A DNA stretch of 64,000 nt from NCBI GenBank assembly GCA_026981975.1, contig JALSHV010000002.1, positions 1 through 64,000 of the forward strand, in the 5' to 3' direction. This document shows, one piece after another, positions 25,284 through 34,028 of the stretch. The notes beneath the pieces are model-generated. The model was not told the origin of the DNA. It ran no database searches and saw nothing but the letters and a program-made list of their open reading frames with translations. Every line of letters begins with the position of its first letter. Position 1 is the stretch's first letter. Origin of the DNA: Aquificaceae bacterium. GTDB taxonomy: Bacteria; Aquificota; Aquificia; Aquificales; Aquificaceae. The position numbers and the translations under genes are program-made.

Positions 25284-26333
25284 CTACCCTTCCTTTATAA
25301 ATACCCCCGAAGGGGTTGGCACTTTAAACTCTTTGATCACCTTCAACTCAGGGAGGGATACCTTTTTTAGTTTGTTTTCGTAATAGGAAGAGAGGTAAAG
25401 AAATTTGCTGTCTTTGGTGAATCTAAAGTGAAGAATTCTTTTACCTAACCTTAAGTTTTTGATAATCTTTCCCGATTCTCTTTCCATGAGTGTGAGAAAA
25501 TCCTCCCTGTCTCCGCTGAAGTTCACCGCGATATACTTCCCGTCGGGGGAAATTGCTACAAAAACAGGCAGACCGGGTAATTTAAAGTTTCCCTTGTATT
25601 CAAAACTTTTCAGATCCACAAGGTGGATCTTTCTTTCTCCTACAGCGGGAATGTAAGCGGTATTTTTGTATATTCCCCATGTTCCGAAATGGGGGATTTT
25701 AAAGACGACTTCTTCTCCTTCTTTCCTGAAGGATATTTTTTTATACTCCATGGTGTTTAAATTCAGTATTCCAACCGAGCTCTCTCCGAAAAAACCCGCT
25801 ACATACCTGCTGTCTGTTAAAAGAGCATCAAAGGGCATTTTCCCTACATTTCCGAGAATGCGTTCTCTTACAAAGGTTTTACAGTTAATAACCCATATTT
25901 GATCCTTATCCATTAGAGAAAAAATGACTCTGTCCTTATAACTTTTTATCCCCACGTTGCGAGAGAGTGTTTTTATTTCGCGAAGGATTTTAAGATCTTT
26001 ACTCAAAAAGACCACACTGCCGGGTTCGTAATTGGCTACTATAACTTTATCACCGCAAAAAGTAAAGCCTATAGCACTATCACCTATTTTTACCTTAGAA
26101 AGGAGTTTATCTTTAACGGTATCTATCTTTGCAATAAAACCGTCTCTGCTTATAAGGTATGCAAAGTCACCTTTAAATTTTAGAGTAGCGTGATTTAAAT
26201 TACCTAAGTTTTCTATTCTGCCTTTAAACTTATCGTTGTCTATGACAGAAAGAGCTTCTCTTTCACGTTCAACAACGTAAATCTTTTGAGCGTAGGAAAA
26301 GTAAATCAATATTAAAAGTATCATATATAGCAT
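25284..26333 (-). CDS. nirF: heme d1 biosynthesis protein NirF
   Basis: Periplasmic propeller protein of the last steps of heme d1 synthesis (dihydro-heme d1 related). It has a hydrophobic N-terminus (LYMILLILIYFSYAQ), and blades homologous to the d1 domain of NirS, for example KIYVVEREREALSVID, GTWGIYKNTAYIPAVGERK and PDGKYIAVNFSGDRED. 349 residues. No cytochrome c domain, distinguishing it from NirN. Its start overlaps nirJ by 13 nt. The family assignment rests on size, the repeat pattern and its place between nirE and nirJ. Confidence 0.85.
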   Translation of the reverse strand: MLYMILLILIYFSYAQKIYVVEREREALSVIDNDKFKGRIENLGNLNHATLKFKGDFAYLISRDGFIAKIDTVKDKLLSKVKIGDSAIGFTFCGDKVIVANYEPGSVVFLSKDLKILREIKTLSRNVGIKSYKDRVIFSLMDKDQIWVINCKTFVRERILGNVGKMPFDALLTDSRYVAGFFGESSVGILNLNTMEYKKISFRKEGEEVVFKIPHFGTWGIYKNTAYIPAVGERKIHLVDLKSFEYKGNFKLPGLPVFVAISPDGKYIAVNFSGDREDFLTLMERESGKIIKNLRLGKRILHFRFTKDSKFLYLSSYYENKLKKVSLPELKVIKEFKVPTPSGVFIKEG

Positions 26334-27409
26334 GCAGGATCCTCCTCAAAGTAATCACCTGTGGCAAAGAAAGCTCTTGCTCTTGAATTGCCATTACAGA
26401 TTCCAATATAGGCGCAAGAGGAACATTTACCTTTAAGTCTGCGGGGTTTTTCCCGTAATCTCTGAAGAAGTCCGTTTCCCTTCCATATTTTTCCGAAAGG
26501 CTTTTCCCTTACATTCCCAAGACTGTGGAGAAAAAAGGGATCCGGCTTCACATTACCCTTATGATCTATATTTACCAAACGGACACCTGCTTGATTGCCT
26601 CCCCACATTCTCAGTATGTTGAGAAGATTATTCGCTTTCTTGGGATATCTGTCTCTGATTTTTTTATAAAACAGAACCGCGTCCGCTTCATTGTTGCCGG
26701 TAACCACATCAAGATTTATTCCTGTCTCGTAGTAGTGAAGAGCTTTTTCTATTATGTAATCAACCGCTTCGCGGTAAGTTTCCTTTTCAACGTCTTTTAA
26801 TCTAGAAGCTCTGCCAGCGTAAACTAAGTGAGAAATGTATATCTTAGAAACTCCCAGTTCTTCCGCTAAGTCAAAAACAAAGGGCAGACTTCCCAAAGTC
26901 TTTAAAGTAAGAGTGTATCTGAGTCCCACTTTTATCCCTTCCCGCAAACACAGATTTATTGCATTAAGAGAATCTTCAAAGGCATGTTTTCTACCTCTAA
27001 AACTGTCATGAACCTCAGGAGTTCCGTCTATGCTTATACCTACATAGTCAAAAAGTTGGGAAATCCTCTTTACATTGTCTTTGTTTATCAACAAGCCGTT
27101 TGTGGAAAGATATGTTTTAAGCCCTGCTTCTTTTAAGCAATCCGCTATGTCCCATAAGTCTTCCCTTAAAAGAGGCTCACCTCCGGAGACTACTACAAAT
27201 CTTATGTTCTCTTCAAGAAGTTGAGGTATAACTTTTTTAATCTCTTCAAGTCTTAATTCTTCCTCAGATCTAAGGTTAGCAGAAGAGTAGCAGTGTTTAC
27301 AGTGAAGATTACAACGATTTGTTATATTCCATATAAGTATCACACCTCCAAAAACCCTGTAAGTTTCTCCTTTTAAAGCCACCCTAAGGTATTCACTTAT
27401 CCTGAGCAT
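26321..27409 (-). CDS. nirJ: heme d1 biosynthesis radical SAM protein NirJ
   Basis: Radical SAM enzyme that removes two propionate side chains of didecarboxysiroheme to give the precursor of heme d1. Cluster motif RCNLHCKHC gives C33-x3-C37-x2-C40, followed by GGEPLLREDL (SAM ribose contact). A C-terminal SPASM-like region has further cysteines (KCSSCAYIGICNG, and one in DPACYI) for an extra cluster. 362 residues. It lies between the NirN-like gene (4 nt gap) and nirF (overlap 13 nt). Confidence 0.92.
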   Translation of the reverse strand: MLRISEYLRVALKGETYRVFGGVILIWNITNRCNLHCKHCYSSANLRSEEELRLEEIKKVIPQLLEENIRFVVVSGGEPLLREDLWDIADCLKEAGLKTYLSTNGLLINKDNVKRISQLFDYVGISIDGTPEVHDSFRGRKHAFEDSLNAINLCLREGIKVGLRYTLTLKTLGSLPFVFDLAEELGVSKIYISHLVYAGRASRLKDVEKETYREAVDYIIEKALHYYETGINLDVVTGNNEADAVLFYKKIRDRYPKKANNLLNILRMWGGNQAGVRLVNIDHKGNVKPDPFFLHSLGNVREKPFGKIWKGNGLLQRLREKPRRLKGKCSSCAYIGICNGNSRARAFFATGDYFEEDPACYI

Positions 27410-27413
27410 CTTT

Positions 27414-29087
27414 TCACCTGCTTAGTTTTGCCAGCTTACTGTCCTTTAACCCTTCCATAAAAGCCAGTATAGCTTCTAATTCATAGGTAGAAAGCTCTAT
27501 CTTAGGCATTACGCTTCTTGTATATCCTAAATACTCCGCTGTCTTTTCGGGATTAAGAACTTGAGATACTATTAAATCTTTGGTTCTGTTAAGAGCTATC
27601 CATCTGAAAGATGGTCCAAAGGCTGTTTTCTCTTGGTGATGACAGCCCCAACACTTTTCCATAAAGACCTCTCTTCCCAAAAGATAAGGATAATACTTAC
27701 GGGATTTCATCAGGAAATTATACTTTCCCGCGGGATACTTAGCGTTAAAAGACTTAAGGACTTTTAAGTTAAGAGCATCGTATATCAGTAGTTTTCCTTC
27801 TTTTCCTATTACACTGGCGTAGGCGTATTTCCCATCAGCTGAAAACTCTACGTGAGTAACCCTGCCTTCAAGGGCGAATTTTTCTACCCTTAGGGTTCTC
27901 TTATCTATAAAAGTGTAAAAACTATCTCCGCTATCTGTCCAAAGGTAAGGTATGGCGGGATTAGTCCTGACAAAAAAACCTTTTCCTTCCACATTTACCT
28001 GAGTTACCAGTTTCCAGTTATACATTTCCCAAATACTGACTTGAGAGGAGTTTATATGACGTGTTGCAAAAAAGAAGCGTCCCTTGTTATACCAAAAGGC
28101 GGAAGAGAAAAGATGGGGGAGAGCCTGTATTCTTTTCTCGTAAACTTTTGTAAGACTATCAATATCGTAAACCACTAACTTGCTTCCTTGACGGGAACTT
28201 CCCACAATATACCTTTCAAAGGGATCTATAAAAAAGTCCTCTAAAATCTCGTCTGTTTTTTTGTAAATGAGCTTATCCCCTTTGAGAAAGGCTACAAGGG
28301 GTTTATCTCTAAAAGTAAGAACAAAAGAATTCTTACGGTTTATCTCATAGATCGCGGAAGGTCTACCCTTAAGAGGTATTGTTTTAATCGGCTTTAGATC
28401 TTTATCTGTAATCAGGAGCATAGAAGGCAGAACACAGCTCACTATAAGGGTATTACCCTCTGAAGAGAGTGCTATGTTTCTCAAATATACACAAGCTCTT
28501 ACTTTTGCAGTGGGTCTTCCTTCTTTTACACTGTAAACTACTACCCAGCCGTCCCTTGCAGGAACGTAAAAGCGAGAACCGTCTATTGAGAACTTTACTC
28601 CACCGTGAACGTTTTTAAAGGGAAAGGAATCTATTAAAGCCAAACCTTCTATAAGCCATATCTTACCCACTCCCTTATCAACAAAAACGGTAAGATTCTT
28701 AGGATTTTTTAAAGGTAATGTTTTAGTTTTCTTTCCAATGGGGGTATAGCTTCTTTTGACGTCTTCAAAATCAAAGGATAATTCTCCTACAGGTTTTTTC
28801 ATATAGGCTATAAGATGATCTATCTCTTTATCACTTAAAAAGTTAAAAGCGGGCATACCTGTCGCGGGCAGTCCTTCCCTTATTATCTTTTTCAAATAAT
28901 CCGCTTCTTTTTTTCTAAGAAACTGCGGGATTAAAGGAGGGGCGGTTTTTCCAATTCTATTCGGGTGATGGCAGTTTGCGCAGTATCTTTTGTAAAGTTT
29001 TTCTGCTTCTGAGGAAAAACCCAAAAAGGAAAAAAGAAAAAGGGAAAGGGAGGGGACGAGGGAGCGCAGTGAGATGAGAGAAGCCAT
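27414..29087 (-). CDS. nirN: NirN-like d1-propeller protein with cytochrome c domains at both ends
   Basis: A 557-residue periplasmic protein (start ATG 29087, after GGAAAAG and a signal peptide ending in FSS). The first CxxCH is CANCHH (C36/C39/H40), then an NirF/NirN-type propeller beginning at the NVHGGVKF motif, and a second CxxCH, CWGCHH (C479/C482/H483), with a possible Met ligand in SVMPKIE. NirN, a cytochrome c plus d1 domain, oxidises dihydro-heme d1 to d1. The added C-terminal cytochrome resembles a NirC-like monoheme cytochrome fused in. It sits directly after nirS (11-nt gap), where NirC or NirM often is. Function inferred from homology. Confidence 0.8.
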   Translation of the reverse strand: MASLISLRSLVPSLSLFLFSFLGFSSEAEKLYKRYCANCHHPNRIGKTAPPLIPQFLRKKEADYLKKIIREGLPATGMPAFNFLSDKEIDHLIAYMKKPVGELSFDFEDVKRSYTPIGKKTKTLPLKNPKNLTVFVDKGVGKIWLIEGLALIDSFPFKNVHGGVKFSIDGSRFYVPARDGWVVVYSVKEGRPTAKVRACVYLRNIALSSEGNTLIVSCVLPSMLLITDKDLKPIKTIPLKGRPSAIYEINRKNSFVLTFRDKPLVAFLKGDKLIYKKTDEILEDFFIDPFERYIVGSSRQGSKLVVYDIDSLTKVYEKRIQALPHLFSSAFWYNKGRFFFATRHINSSQVSIWEMYNWKLVTQVNVEGKGFFVRTNPAIPYLWTDSGDSFYTFIDKRTLRVEKFALEGRVTHVEFSADGKYAYASVIGKEGKLLIYDALNLKVLKSFNAKYPAGKYNFLMKSRKYYPYLLGREVFMEKCWGCHHQEKTAFGPSFRWIALNRTKDLIVSQVLNPEKTAEYLGYTRSVMPKIELSTYELEAILAFMEGLKDSKLAKLSR

Positions 29088-29098
29088 GGTTCTTTTCC

Positions 29099-30742
29099 TC
29101 AATAGATGTCGTTGGTAGTTGTATAGACATTGAAAATACCCGTAGGTGTTCTGACCCAATCCCCTGTTATAACCTTTTTGATTTTCATTGTTCTGTCATC
29201 AAATACCACTATAGCTGTGGGTTTGTCTTTCCTACCCCATACGGAGACCCAGACCTCCTTTCCGTACATATCAAATTCCGGGTGAACTACCCTGCCGTCT
29301 ATGTTTTTATATCCGAGCCTTCTGAGCTCCCTAATAACATCTATTGTTTTTATAACTTTTAGAGAATCTTTATCTATAACGTAGAGTTTTCTCTGAAACT
29401 CAGGGTGAAGGGTTCTATCTACCCACATGTGAGGAGATTTAGGATGAGTTTTTATAAAAAGTGTTCCTCCGCCTTTACCCGGGAGTTCTATGTTTTCAAC
29501 AACTTTCCAAGCATAGCGAGATCTGTTTACGGGATCTGTTCCTATGCACGCAACGTTGTTTGATCCCAAGTGTCCCGTGCACCAAACTGGTCCGTAACGG
29601 GGGTGGACAAAGTTAGCTCCCCTGCCCGGATGTGGTTTTATACCTGTTTCTATCTCCGCTACGAATTTCTTCTCAACAGTGTCTATTACTATAATCTTGT
29701 TCCTCATATTAGCGGCTACCAAGAAGTATCTCTTGGACATATCCCAACCACCGTCGTGGAGAAATCTCTCTGCATCAATAACGTGCAATTTCATATTTGT
29801 GGGATCTTTGTAGTTGACTATAAGAACCTTACCGGGTTCTTTGTTACTGACTATCCATTCGGGATCATTATGGGAAGCTACTATAGAAGCTACACGAGCT
29901 TCTCTCACGTATTCGTTAGTGTCCCACGTATAATCACTTGTATTTACTATCTTAATAGGTTCTAAAGTCTGTCCGTCCAGAAGCACAAAGCTCGGAGGCC
30001 AGTAGCAACCTACTATGGCAAGTTTGTCCATAAAATCTCCCTTAGGACCTTTGTATTTACTGGTATCTATGGAACGCGCGTCGTAGCAAACCTTAACCTC
30101 CGCCACTTTATCGGGTTTTTTAAGCCAAAGATCAATAAGAGTTGCCTTCCCGTCTCTTCCTATAGTCAGGAAATACCTTCCTGTTCCGGAGGATCTGAAT
30201 ATGTGAACCGCAAAACCGGTGTCCACTATGCTAACCAGTTTTTTGGTGTCTCCGTCTACAATAGCGACTTTACCTACATCTCTGAGAATGATTCCCATAA
30301 AGTTTTTCCAATTGAGATTGTGCTGAGGTTTTGTAGGTCTTTCTTCCGGTGGAACTATTACCTTCCACCACTTCATCATATCCTTCAAAGACATCAAGGG
30401 AGGTTCTTGAGGTTTTTCCAACAGATACTTAGCTAACAGTTTGATTTCTTCCTTGGAAAGAATTCCCTGCTTTCCCCAGTCGGGCATTCCCCCCGGTGTT
30501 CCGTTGTAAATGAATCCTTCAATAACTTCCAAAGTGTATCTCTTTTTCTTAAGAGCTTCTGGTGTTAAAGGTGGCCCAGTAGCTCCTTTCCTAAGCATAC
30601 CGTGACATCCGGCACATCTGTCAAAGTAGATCTTGGACGCCTGCTTCATCTCTTCAGGAGACAAAGCAGGCTTTGCAACTGCCCCCAAGGGCAAGCTTGC
30701 AAGCAGGACACCCGCCGCAATACTTAGTTTAAGACCCCTCAT
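29099..30742 (-). CDS. nirS: cytochrome cd1 nitrite reductase
   Basis: Periplasmic enzyme reducing nitrite to NO. Signal peptide (GLKLSIAAGVLLASLPLGAVA), cytochrome c domain with CAGCH (C43/C46/H47), then eight-bladed d1 propeller. Axial and catalytic His are visible: AVHIFRSS (H180, proximal d1 ligand), FLHDGGWD (H329) and HPGRG (H371), with NVHP-type motif ANFVHPRYGPVW. Conservation with Pseudomonas NirS is high across the d1 domain. 547 residues is typical. Its promoter region contains several palindromes (see the regulatory entry). Confidence 0.97.
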   Translation of the reverse strand: MRGLKLSIAAGVLLASLPLGAVAKPALSPEEMKQASKIYFDRCAGCHGMLRKGATGPPLTPEALKKKRYTLEVIEGFIYNGTPGGMPDWGKQGILSKEEIKLLAKYLLEKPQEPPLMSLKDMMKWWKVIVPPEERPTKPQHNLNWKNFMGIILRDVGKVAIVDGDTKKLVSIVDTGFAVHIFRSSGTGRYFLTIGRDGKATLIDLWLKKPDKVAEVKVCYDARSIDTSKYKGPKGDFMDKLAIVGCYWPPSFVLLDGQTLEPIKIVNTSDYTWDTNEYVREARVASIVASHNDPEWIVSNKEPGKVLIVNYKDPTNMKLHVIDAERFLHDGGWDMSKRYFLVAANMRNKIIVIDTVEKKFVAEIETGIKPHPGRGANFVHPRYGPVWCTGHLGSNNVACIGTDPVNRSRYAWKVVENIELPGKGGGTLFIKTHPKSPHMWVDRTLHPEFQRKLYVIDKDSLKVIKTIDVIRELRRLGYKNIDGRVVHPEFDMYGKEVWVSVWGRKDKPTAIVVFDDRTMKIKKVITGDWVRTPTGIFNVYTTTNDIY

Positions 30743-30850
30743 GACAACACCTCCTCTGATTTATGACTACAGTCATATAAGTGAGCGTGCATTGACTCAA
30801 TTTGTTTATGATCATTAACTCATCTTTATTTACGAAAAAAAACATTATAT
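30743..30850 (-). promoter_or_regulatory. nirS control region with three palindromic sites
   Basis: Between senC and nirS lie 108 bp with: a perfect 14-bp inverted repeat ATGACTACAGTCAT (30763-30776), matching an FNR/DNR-like half-site spacing TGAC-N4-GTCA; ATTGACTCAAT (30791-30801); and ATGATCAT within TTATGATCATTAA (30806-30818). RBS AGGAGG lies at 30751-30756. No high-quality -35/-10 pair could be fixed with confidence, and no FNR/DNR-type regulator gene is in the window. Confidence 0.55.
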
Positions 30851-31594
30851 TCATGTTGTTCTCCTCAGAGATGCTATAAAATCTCTCAAAAAGATAAAGT
30901 AAAACATTGCACTCAGAGGAATAAGACCTCCTAAAATCATGGCTATAAAGGACCAATCTACAGTATAGGTTCCCGTTACAGGATCGTATCTGAAGCATCT
31001 TAAAAGAACACCCTTTATGGGATTCAAAGCCACCTTTCCCACTTTGGCTTTTGCTATTAGATTTGAGAGTTTCTCCGCATTGTAGGTAACACCTAACATA
31101 TATCCTGAAACCTTCAAACCCGGAGAAAGCACTATAAGAACATTAGAGTGTGCAAACATATCGGTGTCTTTATCGTAAAAGTATCTAAAATCTACCGCAC
31201 GACTCAGTATTTTCAGGTTTTCTCCTTTTGCTAAGACCAGTTTCCAGTTATCACCGATTATCTTACGCCGTTTACGGAACTCTAAAAGATCTTGTGGTGT
31301 ATCCCTCTCATCAAAATCTACAAGAACAACTCTAACGGGTTCTTTGAGAGCCTTACGAATTCCTTCTACTATCATAGGACAGGCAGATGCACAACGGGTA
31401 TATATAAAAGAGAGCAGAAGAACCTCCCCTCCTGACAGCTCACTCAATCTTATTTCTTGTCCCTTTTCGTCTATTAAGGTCACGTCGGGAACTTTTTTCC
31501 CCAGTATAAAATCCGCCTTCGGTGTTAAGTCTCTCTCTCGTGCCAAAGAAGTTAAAAGAAGGGAAAGAAGGAAGGGGACAAGGAGGGGAGCCAT
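30851..31594 (-). CDS. senC: SCO1/SenC copper chaperone-like protein
   Basis: Membrane-anchored thioredoxin-fold protein that delivers Cu to the CuA site of heme-copper enzymes. N-terminal signal-anchor; copper motif CASACP (C68, C72) and partner His in MFAHSNV (H149), the usual SCO ligand set. Unlike classical SCO1 it also has a C-terminal TM helix (FIAMILGGLIPLSAMFYFI). It follows norS immediately. norSY-senC is the order known for the sNOR-type operons in ammonia oxidisers, supporting assignment of the neighbouring enzyme to this class. Confidence 0.88.
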   Translation of the reverse strand: MAPLLVPFLLSLLLTSLARERDLTPKADFILGKKVPDVTLIDEKGQEIRLSELSGGEVLLLSFIYTRCASACPMIVEGIRKALKEPVRVVLVDFDERDTPQDLLEFRKRRKIIGDNWKLVLAKGENLKILSRAVDFRYFYDKDTDMFAHSNVLIVLSPGLKVSGYMLGVTYNAEKLSNLIAKAKVGKVALNPIKGVLLRCFRYDPVTGTYTVDWSFIAMILGGLIPLSAMFYFIFLRDFIASLRRTT

Positions 31595-31597
31595 GGG

Positions 31598-33295
31598 CTA
31601 TTTAACCTCCCACATCGCAGCCAGCCAGCCGTAGTTGAGAGCTACAAATATGATGAAAGCGGTTATAAACAGCAGCACTAATACAAAAGTTCCAGGTGCA
31701 GCAAATCCATTGTGTTCTCCTTCAGAAGGAGGTGGAGGTTCCGCTATGGGTATCTGAAGATCTTGAGGACCTCTGAAGGGTTGTCCGAAGAATACGGATA
31801 CAACCACCTGAAGTATCCATATAAGCGCTCCTATAACTGCGAGTATTCCACCCACACCGAACAGCGCCCAGAAAAAGTCCACAACTGGATTAAAGGTAAA
31901 AGTGAACGGTCCTCCGGAGAAGGTTATATCCCAGTGTCTTCTTGGTATACCAAACGCTCCGAGAATATAAAGGGAAACTGCCGTTATGGCTATACCTATA
32001 CCGAAAAGCCACGGAACAAACTTAGCTAATCCGTAGAAGGCGATTTTCTTTCTAAAGAGCAGAGGAATAAGGTAGTAGGTAACGCTCATAAAAGCAAGCA
32101 CTGTTCCGCCTACGACTGCTCCTTTAAAGTGTCCGGGAACGGAAAGAGTGTTATGAGCAATTATATTGGTTTGTTCCATACCGTTTACCACGCCTGTGAT
32201 ACCACCGATAAATCCGAAAATGATCATGGAAAGTATAAGTCCCGAGAACGCAGGGTTACCCCACGGTGCAGCTTTAAGCCACTCAAAGAGTCCTTTTGTG
32301 TAACCTCTTCTTCTCTGTGCAACCTCTATTGCTGAAGGAACAGCAAAGGCGTGTATCATAGAAGCGAAAACAGCTAAATACATAACGTAACTTGTATTCC
32401 ACACTTTCCAAACGGGGCTGACCGCAGGATCTACAAGGAGGTGGTGAGCGGAAGCTACGTTTATAGCAAGTATATATAGAACAAAGGCAAATCTGCTTAC
32501 TTTTTCATTTATAGAAGTTCCTCCTACTGTGAGAAAAGCCAAAAGATACCAAACAGCTACGTGTGCAGAAACGTTTATTTGCTGTGATGGGTGTCCCAAT
32601 CCCCACCATACAAGTCTATAAACAGCAGCGTCTATATCACTTATAATTCCCACGGACCACAGAAGGGTAGGAATGTATATTATTGCACCAGACGCTATTG
32701 TTACAACCGCTATTATTGCTGCAGCTAACAATCCGTAAACAAATAGCGGAAGTGACTGACCCGGATTTTCCCGTCGCCAGATCATAAGGTTTGCAAAGAA
32801 GACCATCACTATAACAAGCGCACCTACGGCGAATAAAATCATTCCCAAGTAAAAGAGCGGGTGAGCTTTTAAGGGTGCGTAAGAAGTCATTAAAACATCT
32901 GCATTTCCTGTAAAAATAGTGTAGTTAACCATAAGCCAACCTATTATGGCAAGAACACTTCCAAGCCAGCCTGCGGTAGGTGAAGATATTCGTGTATTGA
33001 GAAAAGCGGTGGAACCGAATACAAGCGCAGCCAGTTCAAAGAATATTATCCAAAAAACAAGACCGTTTAAACCGTGGAGTGTAAGAACTCTGTAATACCA
33101 ATCAACGGGAAGAATGTGAAACATCTGCCATCTTGTAAGAACTAATAAAAGAGCTGCTATTATAGCAATTAAGAAAGCCACTACAGCAACCACAGCATTA
33201 AGGCGTGCGATTTTTTCCGCCCTTAAATCAACTTTGAATCCTGTAACGTCGCAGGTTCTGAAGAACTTTTCCCAGTCATGAACAGCAACTGCCAT
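31598..33295 (-). CDS. norS: heme-copper NO reductase catalytic subunit (sNOR/B-family-like)
   Basis: 565 residues, ~12-13 TM helices, resembles ba3-type (B family) oxidases, e.g. LTLHGLNGLV (H74), GHPSQQ (H235), SAHHLLVDP (H284, H285, CuB ligands) and VPGHFKGA (H389, high-spin heme ligand). The residue aligned to the cross-linked Tyr of ba3 (HPIVY) is Q239. The residue aligned to the second low-spin-heme His (HFHLQ in ba3) is K391. Loss of the Tyr is expected in NO reductases. With norY (CuA), senC and nirS beside it, an NO reductase is most likely; an oxidase is less likely. Confidence 0.8.
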   Translation of the reverse strand: MAVAVHDWEKFFRTCDVTGFKVDLRAEKIARLNAVVAVVAFLIAIIAALLLVLTRWQMFHILPVDWYYRVLTLHGLNGLVFWIIFFELAALVFGSTAFLNTRISSPTAGWLGSVLAIIGWLMVNYTIFTGNADVLMTSYAPLKAHPLFYLGMILFAVGALVIVMVFFANLMIWRRENPGQSLPLFVYGLLAAAIIAVVTIASGAIIYIPTLLWSVGIISDIDAAVYRLVWWGLGHPSQQINVSAHVAVWYLLAFLTVGGTSINEKVSRFAFVLYILAINVASAHHLLVDPAVSPVWKVWNTSYVMYLAVFASMIHAFAVPSAIEVAQRRRGYTKGLFEWLKAAPWGNPAFSGLILSMIIFGFIGGITGVVNGMEQTNIIAHNTLSVPGHFKGAVVGGTVLAFMSVTYYLIPLLFRKKIAFYGLAKFVPWLFGIGIAITAVSLYILGAFGIPRRHWDITFSGGPFTFTFNPVVDFFWALFGVGGILAVIGALIWILQVVVSVFFGQPFRGPQDLQIPIAEPPPPSEGEHNGFAAPGTFVLVLLFITAFIIFVALNYGWLAAMWEVK

Positions 33296-33309
33296 AGTTC
33301 ACACCTCCC

Positions 33310-33840
33310 TTACTCTTCAACTATGATCTTCCCTATCATCATGTGATGACCTATTCCGCAAAACTCGTTACATATAACCGCGAACTCTCCTGATGAAGTA
33401 GGTCTTATGGTTAGCACGTAGTCGTATTTTGGAAGAACCATAAAATTCATATTCACAGGCTGTATAGATATTCCATGCACAACATCAAGGGAAGAAATAT
33501 GAAGTCTATACTCCTCTCCCTTCTTTAGAATAAGGACTGGCTCCCATCTGAACTGCATTCCTATCATGAAAACATCACTGCCGGGTGGTGGTTTAACAAC
33601 GGGAATACCGTTTTCTTCCCCCACTTTATACTTTTCTATGAATGCTTTTGTAAGTTGGTAGAATTCTTCAGGAGTTGTTTTGTAAGTTACAAAGGAAGGA
33701 TTTTGTTTTGCGTAAACGTGCCATATTATCATCCAGAGAAATAAGAATATGGATACACAGAAAGCTATACCCATCCATATTTTCTCATCTCTGGCAATTT
33801 TCTGAAAGGGCCAGTCCTCACGCGGTGGTAAAATAGCCAT
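33310..33840 (-). CDS. norY: CuA-containing subunit II of the heme-copper NO reductase
   Basis: Membrane-anchored cupredoxin that feeds electrons from a soluble cytochrome or copper protein into the catalytic subunit. One N-terminal TM helix (~21-43), then a periplasmic domain. CuA ligands are intact: H122 in VVHGISIQ, and C157/C161/H165/M168 in CNEFCGIGHHMM. 176 residues, short like ba3 subunit II. It lies 14 nt upstream of norS and 5 nt after the small-subunit gene. Confidence 0.9.
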   Translation of the reverse strand: MAILPPREDWPFQKIARDEKIWMGIAFCVSIFLFLWMIIWHVYAKQNPSFVTYKTTPEEFYQLTKAFIEKYKVGEENGIPVVKPPPGSDVFMIGMQFRWEPVLILKKGEEYRLHISSLDVVHGISIQPVNMNFMVLPKYDYVLTIRPTSSGEFAVICNEFCGIGHHMMIGKIIVEE

Positions 33841-33845
33841 AGCTC

Positions 33846-34019
33846 TTACCTCCCTAACAGTGATTGCTTTATCTCATCGGGTATGGGCGGGAGCCATGCA
33901 AGCTCCATTAATCCCCAGATGAGATAAGAAGCGGCGTAAATGGTAACTCCCAGAAAAAGTAACAACATAAAATCGTCAAAAAAATCCTTAATGGGAGAAC
34001 TTCTTTTTTCCTCGCTCAT
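33846..34019 (-). CDS. small single-TM subunit of the heme-copper complex
   Basis: 58 residues from the ATG at 34019, which has GGAGGTG 5 nt upstream; a GTG three codons earlier is less likely. One TM helix (LLLFLGVTIYAASYLIWGLMEL) with a short charged N-terminus and proline-rich WLPPIPDEI tail. It resembles the 34-60-residue single-helix subunit IIa of ba3 oxidases in size and position. First gene of the norY-norS-senC operon. Confidence 0.75.
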   Translation of the reverse strand: MSEEKRSSPIKDFFDDFMLLLFLGVTIYAASYLIWGLMELAWLPPIPDEIKQSLLGR

Positions 34020-34028
34020 CCCAACCAC

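Noticed and set aside
31598-33295. Annotation as a plain ba3-type cytochrome oxidase
   Set aside because: The cross-linked Tyr position is Gln and a heme ligand His is Lys, and the operon context is nitrite/NO reduction.
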